In this document: positions 51,220-60,355 of the stretch, piece after piece
How the letters are laid out: each line of letters opens with the position of its first letter
Numbering within the stretch: position 1 is the stretch's first letter
Source: Clostridium sp. BSD9I1
GTDB lineage: Bacteria > Bacillota > Clostridia > Clostridiales > Clostridiaceae
DNA length: 64,000 nucleotides
NCBI RefSeq assembly: GCF_900185645.1
Contig: NZ_FYAM01000011.1
Coordinates: 1 to 64,000, forward strand
Direction of reading: 5' to 3'
Program-made: the position numbers and the translations under genes
Notes under the pieces: generated by a model
Told to the model about the DNA's origin: nothing
What the model saw: the letters and a program-made list of their open reading frames with translations, nothing else
Databases searched by the model: none

Positions 51220-53517
51220 TCATAAATAAATATCAGAAAACTCAACTTTAATTTCATTTATTAGCCTATTATCAAAATCTAAACAAGCTTCAACTTCATC
51301 ATCCACTATTCCTTCCTTCACAGGTAATTTTATAATAAAAGTGCTGCCAACGCCTAATTCACTTTCAACTTCTATTGTTCCTTCTAAAATATCCACTAAT
51401 GATTTTACAAGGGATAATCCAATTCCCGTACCTTCTGCCTGTCTAGATAAGTTGCTATCAACTTGTCCAAATCGCTCAAATATTAACTCCTGCTTATCTT
51501 TTGGAATTCCTATACCTGTGTCTATTATTTTAATCTCTACTAAGTTCAACTCACTGTTTTCATTAAGTATAACATCAACCCTTCCACCATTGTCCGTAAA
51601 TTTTATAGCATTTGAAAGAATATTTAATATAATCCTTTCAATCTTTTCCTCATCGATACTAATAATCTTGCTTATTACATTTGAGTCAAAAGATATTTCA
51701 ATATTCTTTTGGTTTGCATATAACTCTACTGACTCAGTAATAGCTTCAATCAAGAATACTATATCAATGTTTTTCATATTTAATTTAAAATGCCCTGAAT
51801 TTAACTTTGTAATATCTAATAAATTATTTGCAAGTCTGAGCTGCCTAAATGTATTTATCTTTATACTTCCAATAAGTTCTTTAACACGATCTGATATTTG
51901 ATTAAAATATATGCACTCAATCAATTGAATAGCTGAATAAATGACATTTAAAGGAGTTTTAAATTCATGACTGATTAAAGATATAAACTGATCTTTCATA
52001 ACAAGTGCTTTTTCTAGTATTTCTCGCTGTTCTATTTCTGCCTTAAGCAAGAGTTCTTGCTGCTTCTTAATCATATTTTCTGTGTGTTTACGTTGGGTTA
52101 TGTCTTGAATACTTCCTTCTAAGTACATCTTTTCATCTTTAGAATCACAAACAATGTTTATATTTATCTGCACCCAGATAATTGTTCCATCATAATGTTT
52201 AAGCTGTGTTTCAAAGCTTTTTTCATTCCATATGTCTTCAATCACAGCTTCCTCTTTTGTATTATCCATTGAAGGTTTATATAGTAAGTTTTTAATATTT
52301 ATTTTAAATAATTCTTCTTTACTTGGATATCCCAATATAAATACAACCATTGGGTTAACATTCAATATTTCACCGCTTATGGTAACCCGAAAAAGTCCGA
52401 TTGGAACTCTATTAAAGAGCCCTCGGTAACGCTTTTCGCTTTCTTGAAGTGAATTTTCTCGCACTTGTAGATTATAATTCATGAACTGAAAATCTGCTGC
52501 AAGTTTATTTAACTCATTAAATGCGGTAGGAATAGATTCTATTGAATCATATTGACTAAAATCTCCAGCTGTTAACGCATTTGTTCCTCTACTAAGATGC
52601 TCTAAAGGAGTGACCACATATCGCTGAAGCTCCTTACCTAAATTTCGTACCAAAACCAGCCAAATAATTATTGATGCCAATAATGTCAATCCCAAAGTTA
52701 ACGCATATGTACTAAAAAAAATAGACAATGGCACTTGGTCTACAATAATCCATCCAGTTCCTTCAAGCCTCGCAGCACTACCAATAACTCTTCTTCCATT
52801 ATACATATAAAAATCATTAGCTTTCCCAGTTAGTATGCTCTGATAAATCTCTAGGTTACTTAAATTAATTTGCTGCTTAACCATATCAGAAGATGGATGC
52901 GCTAATAGCTTACCTGTTCCATCCATAATAAATACAAAATCTTTATTTGATGTATCTGATATACTTAAAATTTCCTGTTGAAATAACCCTAGGTTCAGTT
53001 CACCAATCACATACCCTCCATTTGAAAGAGCTCTATTTAAGTAAACCGTTGGTTCACCTGTACGAGGGGAAATAAATGGTAGAGAAATAGTAATATCTTT
53101 ATTACCTCCACTTTTTTTGAAACCTGGTATATTAGACATATCTAACCCTATATAACGATAATCAGAAGGCATCATTAACATAATTTTATTATCTTTATCG
53201 AGATGATATATGGTTTCAAAATAACCGTAGGCTTTCCAAGTGCTTTCCATAAAAATTGATAAGTTTGACTCCCCTGATGTTTCAGCTACCCTAGCAACAG
53301 CATCTAATATTCTTCCGCCTTGATCAAGATGATAACCTACTGTATCAGCTACTGAATGTATTACTTGTTTCTGTTGTTTTACAAGATTTTGTTCAGCTAA
53401 ATAAGCCATACCTGCATTAGCAATAACCCCTACCAAGACTAATGGAATAAACAAACGAAAAAGTAATAAATGTAAAACTAATTGCCGAAGGCATGGTGAT
53501 TCTTTCATACACCCCAT
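51220..53517 (-). CDS. sensor histidine kinase with dCACHE and PAS, partner of the binding protein
   Basis: A 765-residue membrane kinase. TM1 (about 15-36), extracellular dCACHE domain (about 40-275), TM2 (about 275-300), HAMP, PAS (about 365-485), HisKA with ISHEFKTPLNVIY, and HATPase with DTGIGIPKDKQELIFERFGQ and GTGIGLSLVKSL. ATG follows GGGGGTGA, three bases after the stop of the binding-protein gene, so they form one operon. The binding protein probably presents ligand to the kinase. The tail ends EIKVEFSDIYL, shared with the kinase at 24946-26811. No response regulator is adjacent. Confidence 0.93.
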   Translation of the reverse strand: MGCMKESPCLRQLVLHLLLFRLFIPLVLVGVIANAGMAYLAEQNLVKQQKQVIHSVADTVGYHLDQGGRILDAVARVAETSGESNLSIFMESTWKAYGYFETIYHLDKDNKIMLMMPSDYRYIGLDMSNIPGFKKSGGNKDITISLPFISPRTGEPTVYLNRALSNGGYVIGELNLGLFQQEILSISDTSNKDFVFIMDGTGKLLAHPSSDMVKQQINLSNLEIYQSILTGKANDFYMYNGRRVIGSAARLEGTGWIIVDQVPLSIFFSTYALTLGLTLLASIIIWLVLVRNLGKELQRYVVTPLEHLSRGTNALTAGDFSQYDSIESIPTAFNELNKLAADFQFMNYNLQVRENSLQESEKRYRGLFNRVPIGLFRVTISGEILNVNPMVVFILGYPSKEELFKINIKNLLYKPSMDNTKEEAVIEDIWNEKSFETQLKHYDGTIIWVQININIVCDSKDEKMYLEGSIQDITQRKHTENMIKKQQELLLKAEIEQREILEKALVMKDQFISLISHEFKTPLNVIYSAIQLIECIYFNQISDRVKELIGSIKINTFRQLRLANNLLDITKLNSGHFKLNMKNIDIVFLIEAITESVELYANQKNIEISFDSNVISKIISIDEEKIERIILNILSNAIKFTDNGGRVDVILNENSELNLVEIKIIDTGIGIPKDKQELIFERFGQVDSNLSRQAEGTGIGLSLVKSLVDILEGTIEVESELGVGSTFIIKLPVKEGIVDDEVEACLDFDNRLINEIKVEFSDIYL

Positions 53518-53520
53518 TAT

Positions 53521-54666
53521 CTACTCACCCCCACGGCCGCTGTAAGTCAACATATCTATATTAATAAATTCACCGTTACGAATTGTACTTAAATAAAGAG
53601 GCCGCTTAACATCACCAAATTGATTAAAAGAGAATGTGCCCATCACACCTTGAAAATCAGTAGTGTTCATTAATGCCTGCTTTAATCCCTTAGCTTTTCC
53701 TTCAGTCCTTTTAAGAGCTGCTCCTAATATCATAGCAGCATCATAGGCAAGAGTTGCTCCATATGATGGTACATTCCCAAACCTATCTTCATAACAAAGC
53801 TTAAAATTATTAAAAGTTGGTATTTGGCTGCCTAATGCATAGGCTTGCTCAATTATTAACCCTTCAACTGCCTTACCACCAATTTTAATTAGTTTATCTG
53901 TTGCGGCCCAAGATGATGTAAATAGTGGAACATTCCATCCCATAAGTCGAGCTCTTTGAGCAATAAAGGCTGTGTCGATATCTGAAGCTATAATAAGTAA
54001 CCCTTCTGCCTTAGCTTCACGTAACTTTGACAATAATGGAAAAAAATCTGGTTTAGCTATCGAAGAAAACTTAGCTTCACCAGTTATATCTCCACCTAAT
54101 GTTTCAAATCTATCACCAAAGTTTTTACAATATCTGTTGGAGTATGCATAGTTATCTATATCATAAATAATTGCCAGCTGAGTTATATTCATTTTCTCAT
54201 AAATATATCTTGAAAAAATTTGGAAACCATCTTCAAAAGATGGATACACCCGAAAAAAATAATCATCTAAGTTGCTTAGTTCGGCAGTAGAAACAGTTGG
54301 GCCTATCATTACCACCTTAGCAGGGTTTGTTACCTTTAATCCTGCTAAGGTTTGTTCACTTGTTGTATGCCCTATGATGGCAACGGCCCCTTCCTTAATT
54401 AATTCACTATCAACTATCTTAGCCTTTTCGGGTATGCCAAAATCATCACGAGTCATCAATTGAATTTTCCGCCCGTCAATTCCACCAGAAGAATTAATTT
54501 TTTCTATCGCCAGTTGTACCCCATTACGTTCTTGAACTCCAAGCTCAGCTTGTCTTCCCGTCAATTGAGAAGCAAATCCAATAATTATTGGTTTGTTAGT
54601 CTTCCTCTTTACAAAAAAGCAGCCTAATATTACAACTAATAAAAACATCGGGATAACCCATCTCAA
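53521..54666 (-). CDS. membrane-anchored branched-chain-amino-acid-type binding protein
   Basis: A receptor-ligand-binding (Peripla_BP_6) protein without ABC permease genes nearby. Seen: a hydrophobic N-terminal anchor (VIPMFLLVVILGC), then IGFASQLTGRQAELGVQERNG, IIGHTTSEQTLAG, and YGATLAYDAAMILGAALKR, all typical. 381 residues from TTG 54666. An alternative start, ATT at 54702, lies eight bases after AAGGGGG and adds a basic N-terminal stretch (NTNRLRISKYL) that would suit a signal anchor. The gene precedes a sensor kinase by three bases, so the pair likely senses an amino acid or small ligand. Confidence 0.85.
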   Translation of the reverse strand: MRWVIPMFLLVVILGCFFVKRKTNKPIIIGFASQLTGRQAELGVQERNGVQLAIEKINSSGGIDGRKIQLMTRDDFGIPEKAKIVDSELIKEGAVAIIGHTTSEQTLAGLKVTNPAKVVMIGPTVSTAELSNLDDYFFRVYPSFEDGFQIFSRYIYEKMNITQLAIIYDIDNYAYSNRYCKNFGDRFETLGGDITGEAKFSSIAKPDFFPLLSKLREAKAEGLLIIASDIDTAFIAQRARLMGWNVPLFTSSWAATDKLIKIGGKAVEGLIIEQAYALGSQIPTFNNFKLCYEDRFGNVPSYGATLAYDAAMILGAALKRTEGKAKGLKQALMNTTDFQGVMGTFSFNQFGDVKRPLYLSTIRNGEFINIDMLTYSGRGGE

Positions 54667-54915
54667 TAAATATTTGCTTATTCTTAGCCTATTAGTATTA
54701 ATTTTTAATACCCCCTTAATTGCTTTATCAACGCTCTTAAGATTATCAAAGATAGCTTATTTTTACCTTATTTCTGCTTTTATTACTATATCCTACCATA
54801 TACTTATTTTTTATATAATTCTCTATTTTTATAGAAAAACCTCTATTTTATTAACAAAATTGCGCGACAAAAATCCCTAAAAACATACACTCTTGTTAGT
54901 TTTATTATAAAATAA

Positions 54916-54954
54916 AAACTACAGAAATTTATTCTTCATAAACTCCTGTAGTTT
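54916..54954. terminator. terminator of the GNAT gene
   Basis: AAACTACAG pairs with CTGTAGTTT; on the minus strand TTTTTATTTT follows. It is almost identical to the hairpin at 59293-59331. Confidence 0.75.
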
Positions 54955-54956
54955 CC

Positions 54957-55385
54957 CTAATATTCACATCTCATAATTAATTCTTTTTCATTAGTATCTT
55001 CATCTATTTTTTCTTCATATAAAATGAAGCCTATACTTTTATAAAATTCTACTGCCTTTTTATTATTTTCATATACAGCTAAACTTAGTGTATGGTATCT
55101 TTCCTTTACAAAATCCACTAGTTGGCTGCCAATTCCCTTTCCTTGGCTAGATACGTCCACAAATAATGCTCCAATAAAGTCATTATTTAAAATGCTTATA
55201 AATCCTTTTATATCATTACTTTCTTCATAAATAAATGTTTTAGACATTGGTATATATACACCTTTGACCTCGTTATACTTATCTAACCAGTATTCCTTAT
55301 CTATAAAACTATGTGCCTCTATAGTAGCATGTTTCCATATTTCCATAACTTTATTTATATCATTTGCTTCTAATTCTCTAATCAT
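54957..55385 (-). CDS. GNAT family N-acetyltransferase
   Basis: A 142-residue acetyltransferase. The acetyl-CoA-binding block GALFVDVSSQGKGIGSQLVDFV lies near residue 75, followed by LAVYENNKKAVEFYKSIGF, which together define the GNAT fold. The substrate is not evident; size and pattern resemble YiaC/YafP-like members. Single gene followed by a terminator. Confidence 0.9.
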   Translation of the reverse strand: MIRELEANDINKVMEIWKHATIEAHSFIDKEYWLDKYNEVKGVYIPMSKTFIYEESNDIKGFISILNNDFIGALFVDVSSQGKGIGSQLVDFVKERYHTLSLAVYENNKKAVEFYKSIGFILYEEKIDEDTNEKELIMRCEY

Positions 55386-55508
55386 AAACCTTCACCCCTA
55401 GTCACTAGTACTATTTCAAATCATCTTTCTATTATAATTCTACTATACAATAAACTGAATTCAAATACAAAGAATGACTATAGCTAATCTTTACTTTCGC
55501 TTATGATC

Positions 55509-56162
55509 TTAGTGAGTTATGCACTCTTTCATAAATATAAAACCTTGCTTCATATTTTTATGTTTTAATGACTTTGCATCAAACCTAAATATCTTAAAAA
55601 CTATTTGAACAAAATAGCCTATTCCAAGTGCATTTATTAATGTTCCAATTCCAACAAATCCACCTAAAAACCATCCAACAGTTAATGCTGCAATTTCTAT
55701 AGCTGCTCTTATAATTCCTACTGGCTTACCTGTAATCTTTGCTAGTACAATCATAAGTCCATCTCTAGGACCGCATCCCATTCCACATGCTACATATAAG
55801 TAACTACCTATTGCTATTAAAAACATTCCTACTATCATCATAAATATACCTGAATATATATTATTGCAAACAGGAATAATATTTCTATATATTATAAAAT
55901 CTATAAAATATCCAATCACTAATATATTAGCTATAGTTCCAAGTCCTACCTTAAGTCCTAGTATACTTGTGATTATCACTATGGCTACTCCGACTATAAT
56001 ACTGGCCTGCCCCATAGTTAAACTAGTTAAGTTTGTTAATCCTTGATGAAATACATCCCATGGACTTAATCCTAAATTGGAATTAATTGCCATTACGGTT
56101 CCACATGCGCATAATACAAATCCCAATGTCATTTTCATTATAATTTCTAATATCTTATACAT
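55509..56162 (-). CDS. YczE/YitT-like membrane protein
   Basis: A 217-residue protein with five to six helices that matches the YczE (COG2364) group: GLGISPWDVFHQGL-type motif (here NLGLSPWDVFHQGL) near residue 30 and a second GMGCGPRDGLMIVLAKITGKP near residue 128, the two halves being related. YczE affects secondary-metabolite production in Bacillus by an unknown mechanism. ATG 56162 follows AAGGAAA by seven bases; an ATG at 56177 has no site. Single gene. Confidence 0.82.
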   Translation of the reverse strand: MYKILEIIMKMTLGFVLCACGTVMAINSNLGLSPWDVFHQGLTNLTSLTMGQASIIVGVAIVIITSILGLKVGLGTIANILVIGYFIDFIIYRNIIPVCNNIYSGIFMMIVGMFLIAIGSYLYVACGMGCGPRDGLMIVLAKITGKPVGIIRAAIEIAALTVGWFLGGFVGIGTLINALGIGYFVQIVFKIFRFDAKSLKHKNMKQGFIFMKECITH

Positions 56163-56293
56163 AATATTTCCTTCCATTAACTAACTCTTTTTCATTTGTA
56201 TCTTAACATACTTTTGTACTTTTGTTAAATTTTATTCCCTCATTTTATTAACCTGCTTCTGATATACAATTCTTTATAATATATTTACTTAAG

Positions 56294-57538
56294 CTAATAA
56301 ATAAAGTAATAGGAATTATTTATATACTCTGCTTTATATTTTTTACACAGTTTTTTCAATAAACTCTTTATCTTATCCTTATTTTCAGCAGGACTTTTTA
56401 AAAGGTCATTGTAATTCTCTCTTTCTTTTATTGTTACTTTGTCCTTTATATATCCATATACATGCTCTGCTGTATTTACAAAATTTCCTTCATCAAAAGA
56501 CTCTTGTAAACACTGGTCAATATACATGTAAACCTCTTTCATATGCACCTTAGAATTTACTAAGCTGCTGCACTTTTTATAGTAAGAATAATTCTTTTCC
56601 ATTAAGGAATATTTATATTTTGCCCACTGCTTTGTTCTCTCTGATATGGCCAAATCCTCCTTAAGGGCATATGTACATTTTATAGCTGATACTTCCTTAT
56701 CCTTAACTTCAAGCATCACATCTGCATCCAAATTTTTAATACTTTCTATGTAGCTTAAAAAGTTTTTAGTAATAACAAATTTAGAGTGAGCTCCACCTTT
56801 CTTATCCATATCCTGATCTGAATAATGAAGTTTTACCCGTCCATCCTCAGCTTTCCATGTGCTTTTCACAGCATTTAAAATATCTTCTATTTCTAATGAG
56901 CAGCAGTTAAGTTTATGATGAAGATTATCAAAAACCGCTGGAATACTGAGTTCATTACAAATATCTAATACATCCTCTATGTTATAACTTTTATCATCAT
57001 TTTCAACTATGAGTCTTTTTTTCATGGAATCTGACAATCTATAGAAATTATACTTAAACCTTTCTATTGCAGAATGCTTATCTCCATATACTCCTCCAAC
57101 ATGAAGTACAATCTTATTGGAATAATCAGCTTCCATACTATCTAAAAATCTGCAATGATACTCCAAATCTGCAATACTTTTTTTCACCACCTCTTCATTT
57201 GGAGAATTTAAAACCGTATATTGTCCTGGATGCATTGAAACTCTAATATTATTTTCCTTTATAAACTGCCCACATTCTCTGAGTGCTTCCCTATGAGTAT
57301 TCCACCATTTTATTTCGTTAATAGAATGACTACCAAAGGGTATAATATCAGAACTTATTCTAAACATATAAATTTCATTTTCTTTATTCCATCTTAATAT
57401 ATTTAGTAAATCCTTTATATTTTCTCTAACGCATTCATTAAAGATATCCTCATTATAATTTTTTAACATAAAGCTTCTTGAAGTTTTATAGGGCAGAGAA
57501 ATTGGAGTGCATGCATATCCAATTCTATTATTAAGCAA
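56294..57538 (-). CDS. uvsE: UV DNA damage endonuclease
   Basis: A 414-residue TIM-barrel nuclease that nicks DNA 5' of UV photoproducts. Family motifs appear in order: RIGYACTPISLPYKT, FRISSDIIPFGSH, RVSMHPGQYTVLNS, VLHVGGVYGDK, RLIVENDDKSY and VFDNLHHKLN, with the metal ligands His, Glu and Asp. TTG 57538 follows GGTGAG by five bases. The last 120 residues are a lysine-rich, helical extension common in clostridial members. Single gene, diverging from the DUF3298 gene. Confidence 0.94.
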   Translation of the reverse strand: MLNNRIGYACTPISLPYKTSRSFMLKNYNEDIFNECVRENIKDLLNILRWNKENEIYMFRISSDIIPFGSHSINEIKWWNTHREALRECGQFIKENNIRVSMHPGQYTVLNSPNEEVVKKSIADLEYHCRFLDSMEADYSNKIVLHVGGVYGDKHSAIERFKYNFYRLSDSMKKRLIVENDDKSYNIEDVLDICNELSIPAVFDNLHHKLNCCSLEIEDILNAVKSTWKAEDGRVKLHYSDQDMDKKGGAHSKFVITKNFLSYIESIKNLDADVMLEVKDKEVSAIKCTYALKEDLAISERTKQWAKYKYSLMEKNYSYYKKCSSLVNSKVHMKEVYMYIDQCLQESFDEGNFVNTAEHVYGYIKDKVTIKERENYNDLLKSPAENKDKIKSLLKKLCKKYKAEYINNSYYFIY

Positions 57539-57731
57539 TTAATCTCACCAACTTTCTTTAAATTTTTCAATAGTTTACTTAATAACAATTTGAGTCCTTC
57601 ATTTTGTTTTATCTTATTTCTATTATAATCATTAATTATTCATTCTTCCTAATTATTTTTTCCACACTTCTGCCAACTATGTTCTAACTTATAGTATTTT
57701 TGTATTTTTATTGTAACCAATTACTGGATAA

Positions 57732-57754
57732 ATAAGTATATACTTATAAGTATA
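57732..57754. promoter_or_regulatory. overlapping palindromes before the DUF3298 gene
   Basis: ATAAGTATATACTTAT and TATACTTATAAGTATA are two perfect 16-bp palindromes that overlap, giving three alternating half-sites. They lie 38 bases upstream of the start codon and may bind a repressor or activator. Confidence 0.45.
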
Positions 57755-57792
57755 AAATATATTAAAACATTAAAAGAAAGGAATATAATAAA

Positions 57793-59226
57793 ATGAAAAA
57801 AATACTGTGTTTAGGGCTTATTTGTATTTTAGAACTTGGGAATGGATCCTATGCATTAGCTGAGGAAAATCCTACAGCAATTCAATTTAATGATAAGAAT
57901 ACACCTACAGATGTTGAAACTAATATAACTGTTAAAACTAAAGAAATTAAATATAAAAATGACGCAATAGATGTAAATATAAAAATTCCAGTAGTGGATG
58001 GAATTCAGGACAAATCTATACAAAAGAAAATAAATGATATGTTAGAAGAGGAAATAATAGCATTTAAACTGGATTTAGAAGAAACATCAAAACTTGCGTT
58101 AAAAGATTCTAAAGAATATGAATGGGCAATGCTCCCCTATGCTGCCTTTGTAGATTATAAAGTTCATACTACTGAAAATAACTTATTAAGTATTTCAGTT
58201 ATTTATTATCAATATACAGGCGGTGCACATGGCTCTACATTACAAAATAATTTTAATATAGATTTAGATACTGGAAATGAAGCTACATTAAAGGATTTTT
58301 TCTATGAAGGAGAAAATTATAAGAAAATAATAAGTAGTGAAATAAAAAAGCAGATGGAATCAAAAGAAGCTGGCTATTTTGAAGATGCTCTTAGCGTAGT
58401 AAGTTCAATTTCAAATACTCAATCCTTCTACGTTAAAGATAACAATATTGTTATCTGCTATGGACATTATGAAATTGCGCCCTATGCAGCAGGCATTCAA
58501 GAGTTCAAAATTCCTTTCTCTTCTTTCGAAAAAGGTGTAAAAAAAGATATTGATGTGAAATATCCTCAAGTAAAAGTTAAAGAAAAAATAATAAGAAATA
58601 CTACATCTGATTTAAGGATTCCAATAGTACACGGCCTCAGGGATACAAACTTGCAAAATAAATTAAATAGCAGCTTTGAAAAAGATATAATGAAATTTAG
58701 TGACAAGATAGAGAAAATCGCTAGGGAACGCGAAAAGGAATCAAAGAAAAATGATAATGGAATATATGCCTATACACATTTCAATGCAAATTATAACGAT
58801 AATGATTTACTAAGTATTTCAATTAATTATCATGAGTATACAGGTGGCGCTCACGAAAATTATGAAAAGATAACTAAGAATATAAATATTAATACTGGAG
58901 AAGAAATAACTTTAAAGGATTTATTTAAAGATGAATCAAAATACAAAGATGTGATAAATAAAGAAATAAAAAAACAAATCCAAGATGCTGAGCAGCAAAT
59001 GAAAAAAGATATAGAACAAAATGGAGGTATATACAAAGAGGAATATGCTAATCATAAAAACTTTAAAAGTATTTCAGATACACAGTCATTTTATATTACT
59101 CCTGGCAATATTGTAGTATATTTCCCATTATGTGAAATCGGTACTTATGATGAGGGAATTCCTGAATTTAAAATTCCAATATCTCAAATCAAGGATGATA
59201 TAAAAACAGAGTTTTTAGAGATTTAA
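57793..59226 (+). CDS. secreted protein with duplicated DUF4163-DUF3298 units
   Basis: A 477-residue exported protein. A signal peptide (MKKILCLGLICILELGNGSYALA) is followed by two similar halves, each with a DUF4163-like segment and a DUF3298-like segment. The tandem units share YYQYTGGAHG / YHEYTGGAHE, then LKDFF / LKDLF and NTQSFYVKDNNIVICY / DTQSFYITPGNIVVYF. This unit occurs in the extracellular part of RsiV-type anti-sigma factors and in lipoproteins; here there is no membrane anchor. The role is unknown; it could be cell-wall- or lysozyme-related by analogy with RsiV. ATG follows AAAGGAAT. Confidence 0.88.
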   Translation: MKKILCLGLICILELGNGSYALAEENPTAIQFNDKNTPTDVETNITVKTKEIKYKNDAIDVNIKIPVVDGIQDKSIQKKINDMLEEEIIAFKLDLEETSKLALKDSKEYEWAMLPYAAFVDYKVHTTENNLLSISVIYYQYTGGAHGSTLQNNFNIDLDTGNEATLKDFFYEGENYKKIISSEIKKQMESKEAGYFEDALSVVSSISNTQSFYVKDNNIVICYGHYEIAPYAAGIQEFKIPFSSFEKGVKKDIDVKYPQVKVKEKIIRNTTSDLRIPIVHGLRDTNLQNKLNSSFEKDIMKFSDKIEKIAREREKESKKNDNGIYAYTHFNANYNDNDLLSISINYHEYTGGAHENYEKITKNININTGEEITLKDLFKDESKYKDVINKEIKKQIQDAEQQMKKDIEQNGGIYKEEYANHKNFKSISDTQSFYITPGNIVVYFPLCEIGTYDEGIPEFKIPISQIKDDIKTEFLEI

Positions 59227-59292
59227 TATTGCTGTAGAAACTACTTCCTCAGCAATAATAGGATACAACTTCTACTTTATATCTTACTATAA

Positions 59293-59331
59293 AAACTACA
59301 GAAATTTATCCTAAGTAAACTTCTGTAGTTT
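59293..59331 (+). terminator. terminator of the DUF3298 gene
   Basis: AAACTACAGA pairs with TCTGTAGTTT, followed by TGTT. It lies 66 bases after the stop and closely resembles the hairpin at 54916-54954. Confidence 0.75.
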
Positions 59332-59461
59332 TGTTATTAAACTTAATTTATTATATCTTTTATATCATTATTTTTTCATAAGGAATTGATAATATTTGTT
59401 GTAATATTTATACTAGTATTATAATATCGAATAAATTTAGGATAAGAAAAGGTATTTACTT

Positions 59462-60250
59462 ATGAATAATAAATTATATTTTGTTTTTAATAATGATCAA
59501 TTACTAGCTAAGATAGAAGATGGACATGTATTAATGCCTACTGGTAATGATTTGAAAACCTTAGATATAACTTTAGATAATTTATGTTTTCTAACATCAA
59601 AGGATAATAAAGATTTTCTTTTTGGAGAAGTGCATACATCCTTGAGTAATACTTGTGAATTTAAATTTTATAAATTACGTATACTTATAAGCCTAATGGA
59701 TAACGCCTTTTTTAATTTAGCAGCAAAAGCCTTTCATCTTTTAAAATGGAGTAGTACATATAAGTACTGCAGCAAATGCGGAACCTTAGTAAAGGATAAA
59801 GAAGATGAAATAGCAAAAATTTGTCCTAAATGCGGCTTTATTAATTATCCTAGAATATCTCCTGCTATAATAACAGCTGTCACTAAAGATAGTAAGCTAC
59901 TTCTTGCACATAATACTAATTTTCCTAAAGACATGTACAGCGTAATAGCAGGTTTTATAGAACCTGGTGAAACCTTTGAGGATTGTGTTCAGCGGGAAGT
60001 TTTTGAGGAAATAGGCATAAACGTTAAAAATATAAAGTATTTTGGCAGCCAGCCTTGGCCTTTCCCTGACTCCTTAATGGTAGCCTTCACTTGTGAATAT
60101 GATAGCGGTGAGGTAAAAGTTGATGGTATTGAAATTGATGATGCTTCTTTTTATAGTGTAGACGAATTTCCTAATCTTCCTTTAGGAGGCAGTATTGCTA
60201 GAAGGCTTATAGATTGGTTTGTGAATTATGTGACCAGACCCTTGGAATAA
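59462..60250 (+). CDS. nudC: NAD(+) diphosphatase
   Basis: A 262-residue Nudix hydrolase that cleaves NAD(H) to NMN and AMP and may decap NAD-capped RNA. The zinc ribbon YCSKCGTLV...ICPKCG lies near residue 100, the Nudix box GFIEPGETFEDCVQREVFEEIG near residue 160, and the NudC-specific SQPWPFPDSLM near residue 200. The N-terminal 90 residues are the usual variable domain. ATG follows AAAAGG. Single gene with its own terminator. Confidence 0.94.
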   Translation: MNNKLYFVFNNDQLLAKIEDGHVLMPTGNDLKTLDITLDNLCFLTSKDNKDFLFGEVHTSLSNTCEFKFYKLRILISLMDNAFFNLAAKAFHLLKWSSTYKYCSKCGTLVKDKEDEIAKICPKCGFINYPRISPAIITAVTKDSKLLLAHNTNFPKDMYSVIAGFIEPGETFEDCVQREVFEEIGINVKNIKYFGSQPWPFPDSLMVAFTCEYDSGEVKVDGIEIDDASFYSVDEFPNLPLGGSIARRLIDWFVNYVTRPLE

Positions 60251-60271
60251 AATAGTATTAACTATGGAACA

Positions 60272-60312
60272 AAAACTCCAGAAACCTACTTTTTATAAAT
60301 TTCTGGAGTTTT
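60272..60312. terminator. terminator after nudC and the DUF2812 gene
   Basis: AAAACTCCAGAAA pairs with TTTCTGGAGTTTT across a 15-base loop. Two transcripts converge on it. Confidence 0.8.
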
Positions 60313-60313
60313 C

Positions 60314-60341
60314 ACTTGCCACTTGCCATGTGGGTGGCACT
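60314..60341 (-). repeat. 28-base interspersed repeat, copy 2
   Basis: Differs from the copy at 40746-40773 only at one base (ACATGG instead of ACGTGG region). As with copy 1, it lies just downstream of a minus-strand gene, here 15 bases after the DUF2812 stop. Confidence 0.7.
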
Positions 60342-60355
60342 AATCAAAGTCTTTT

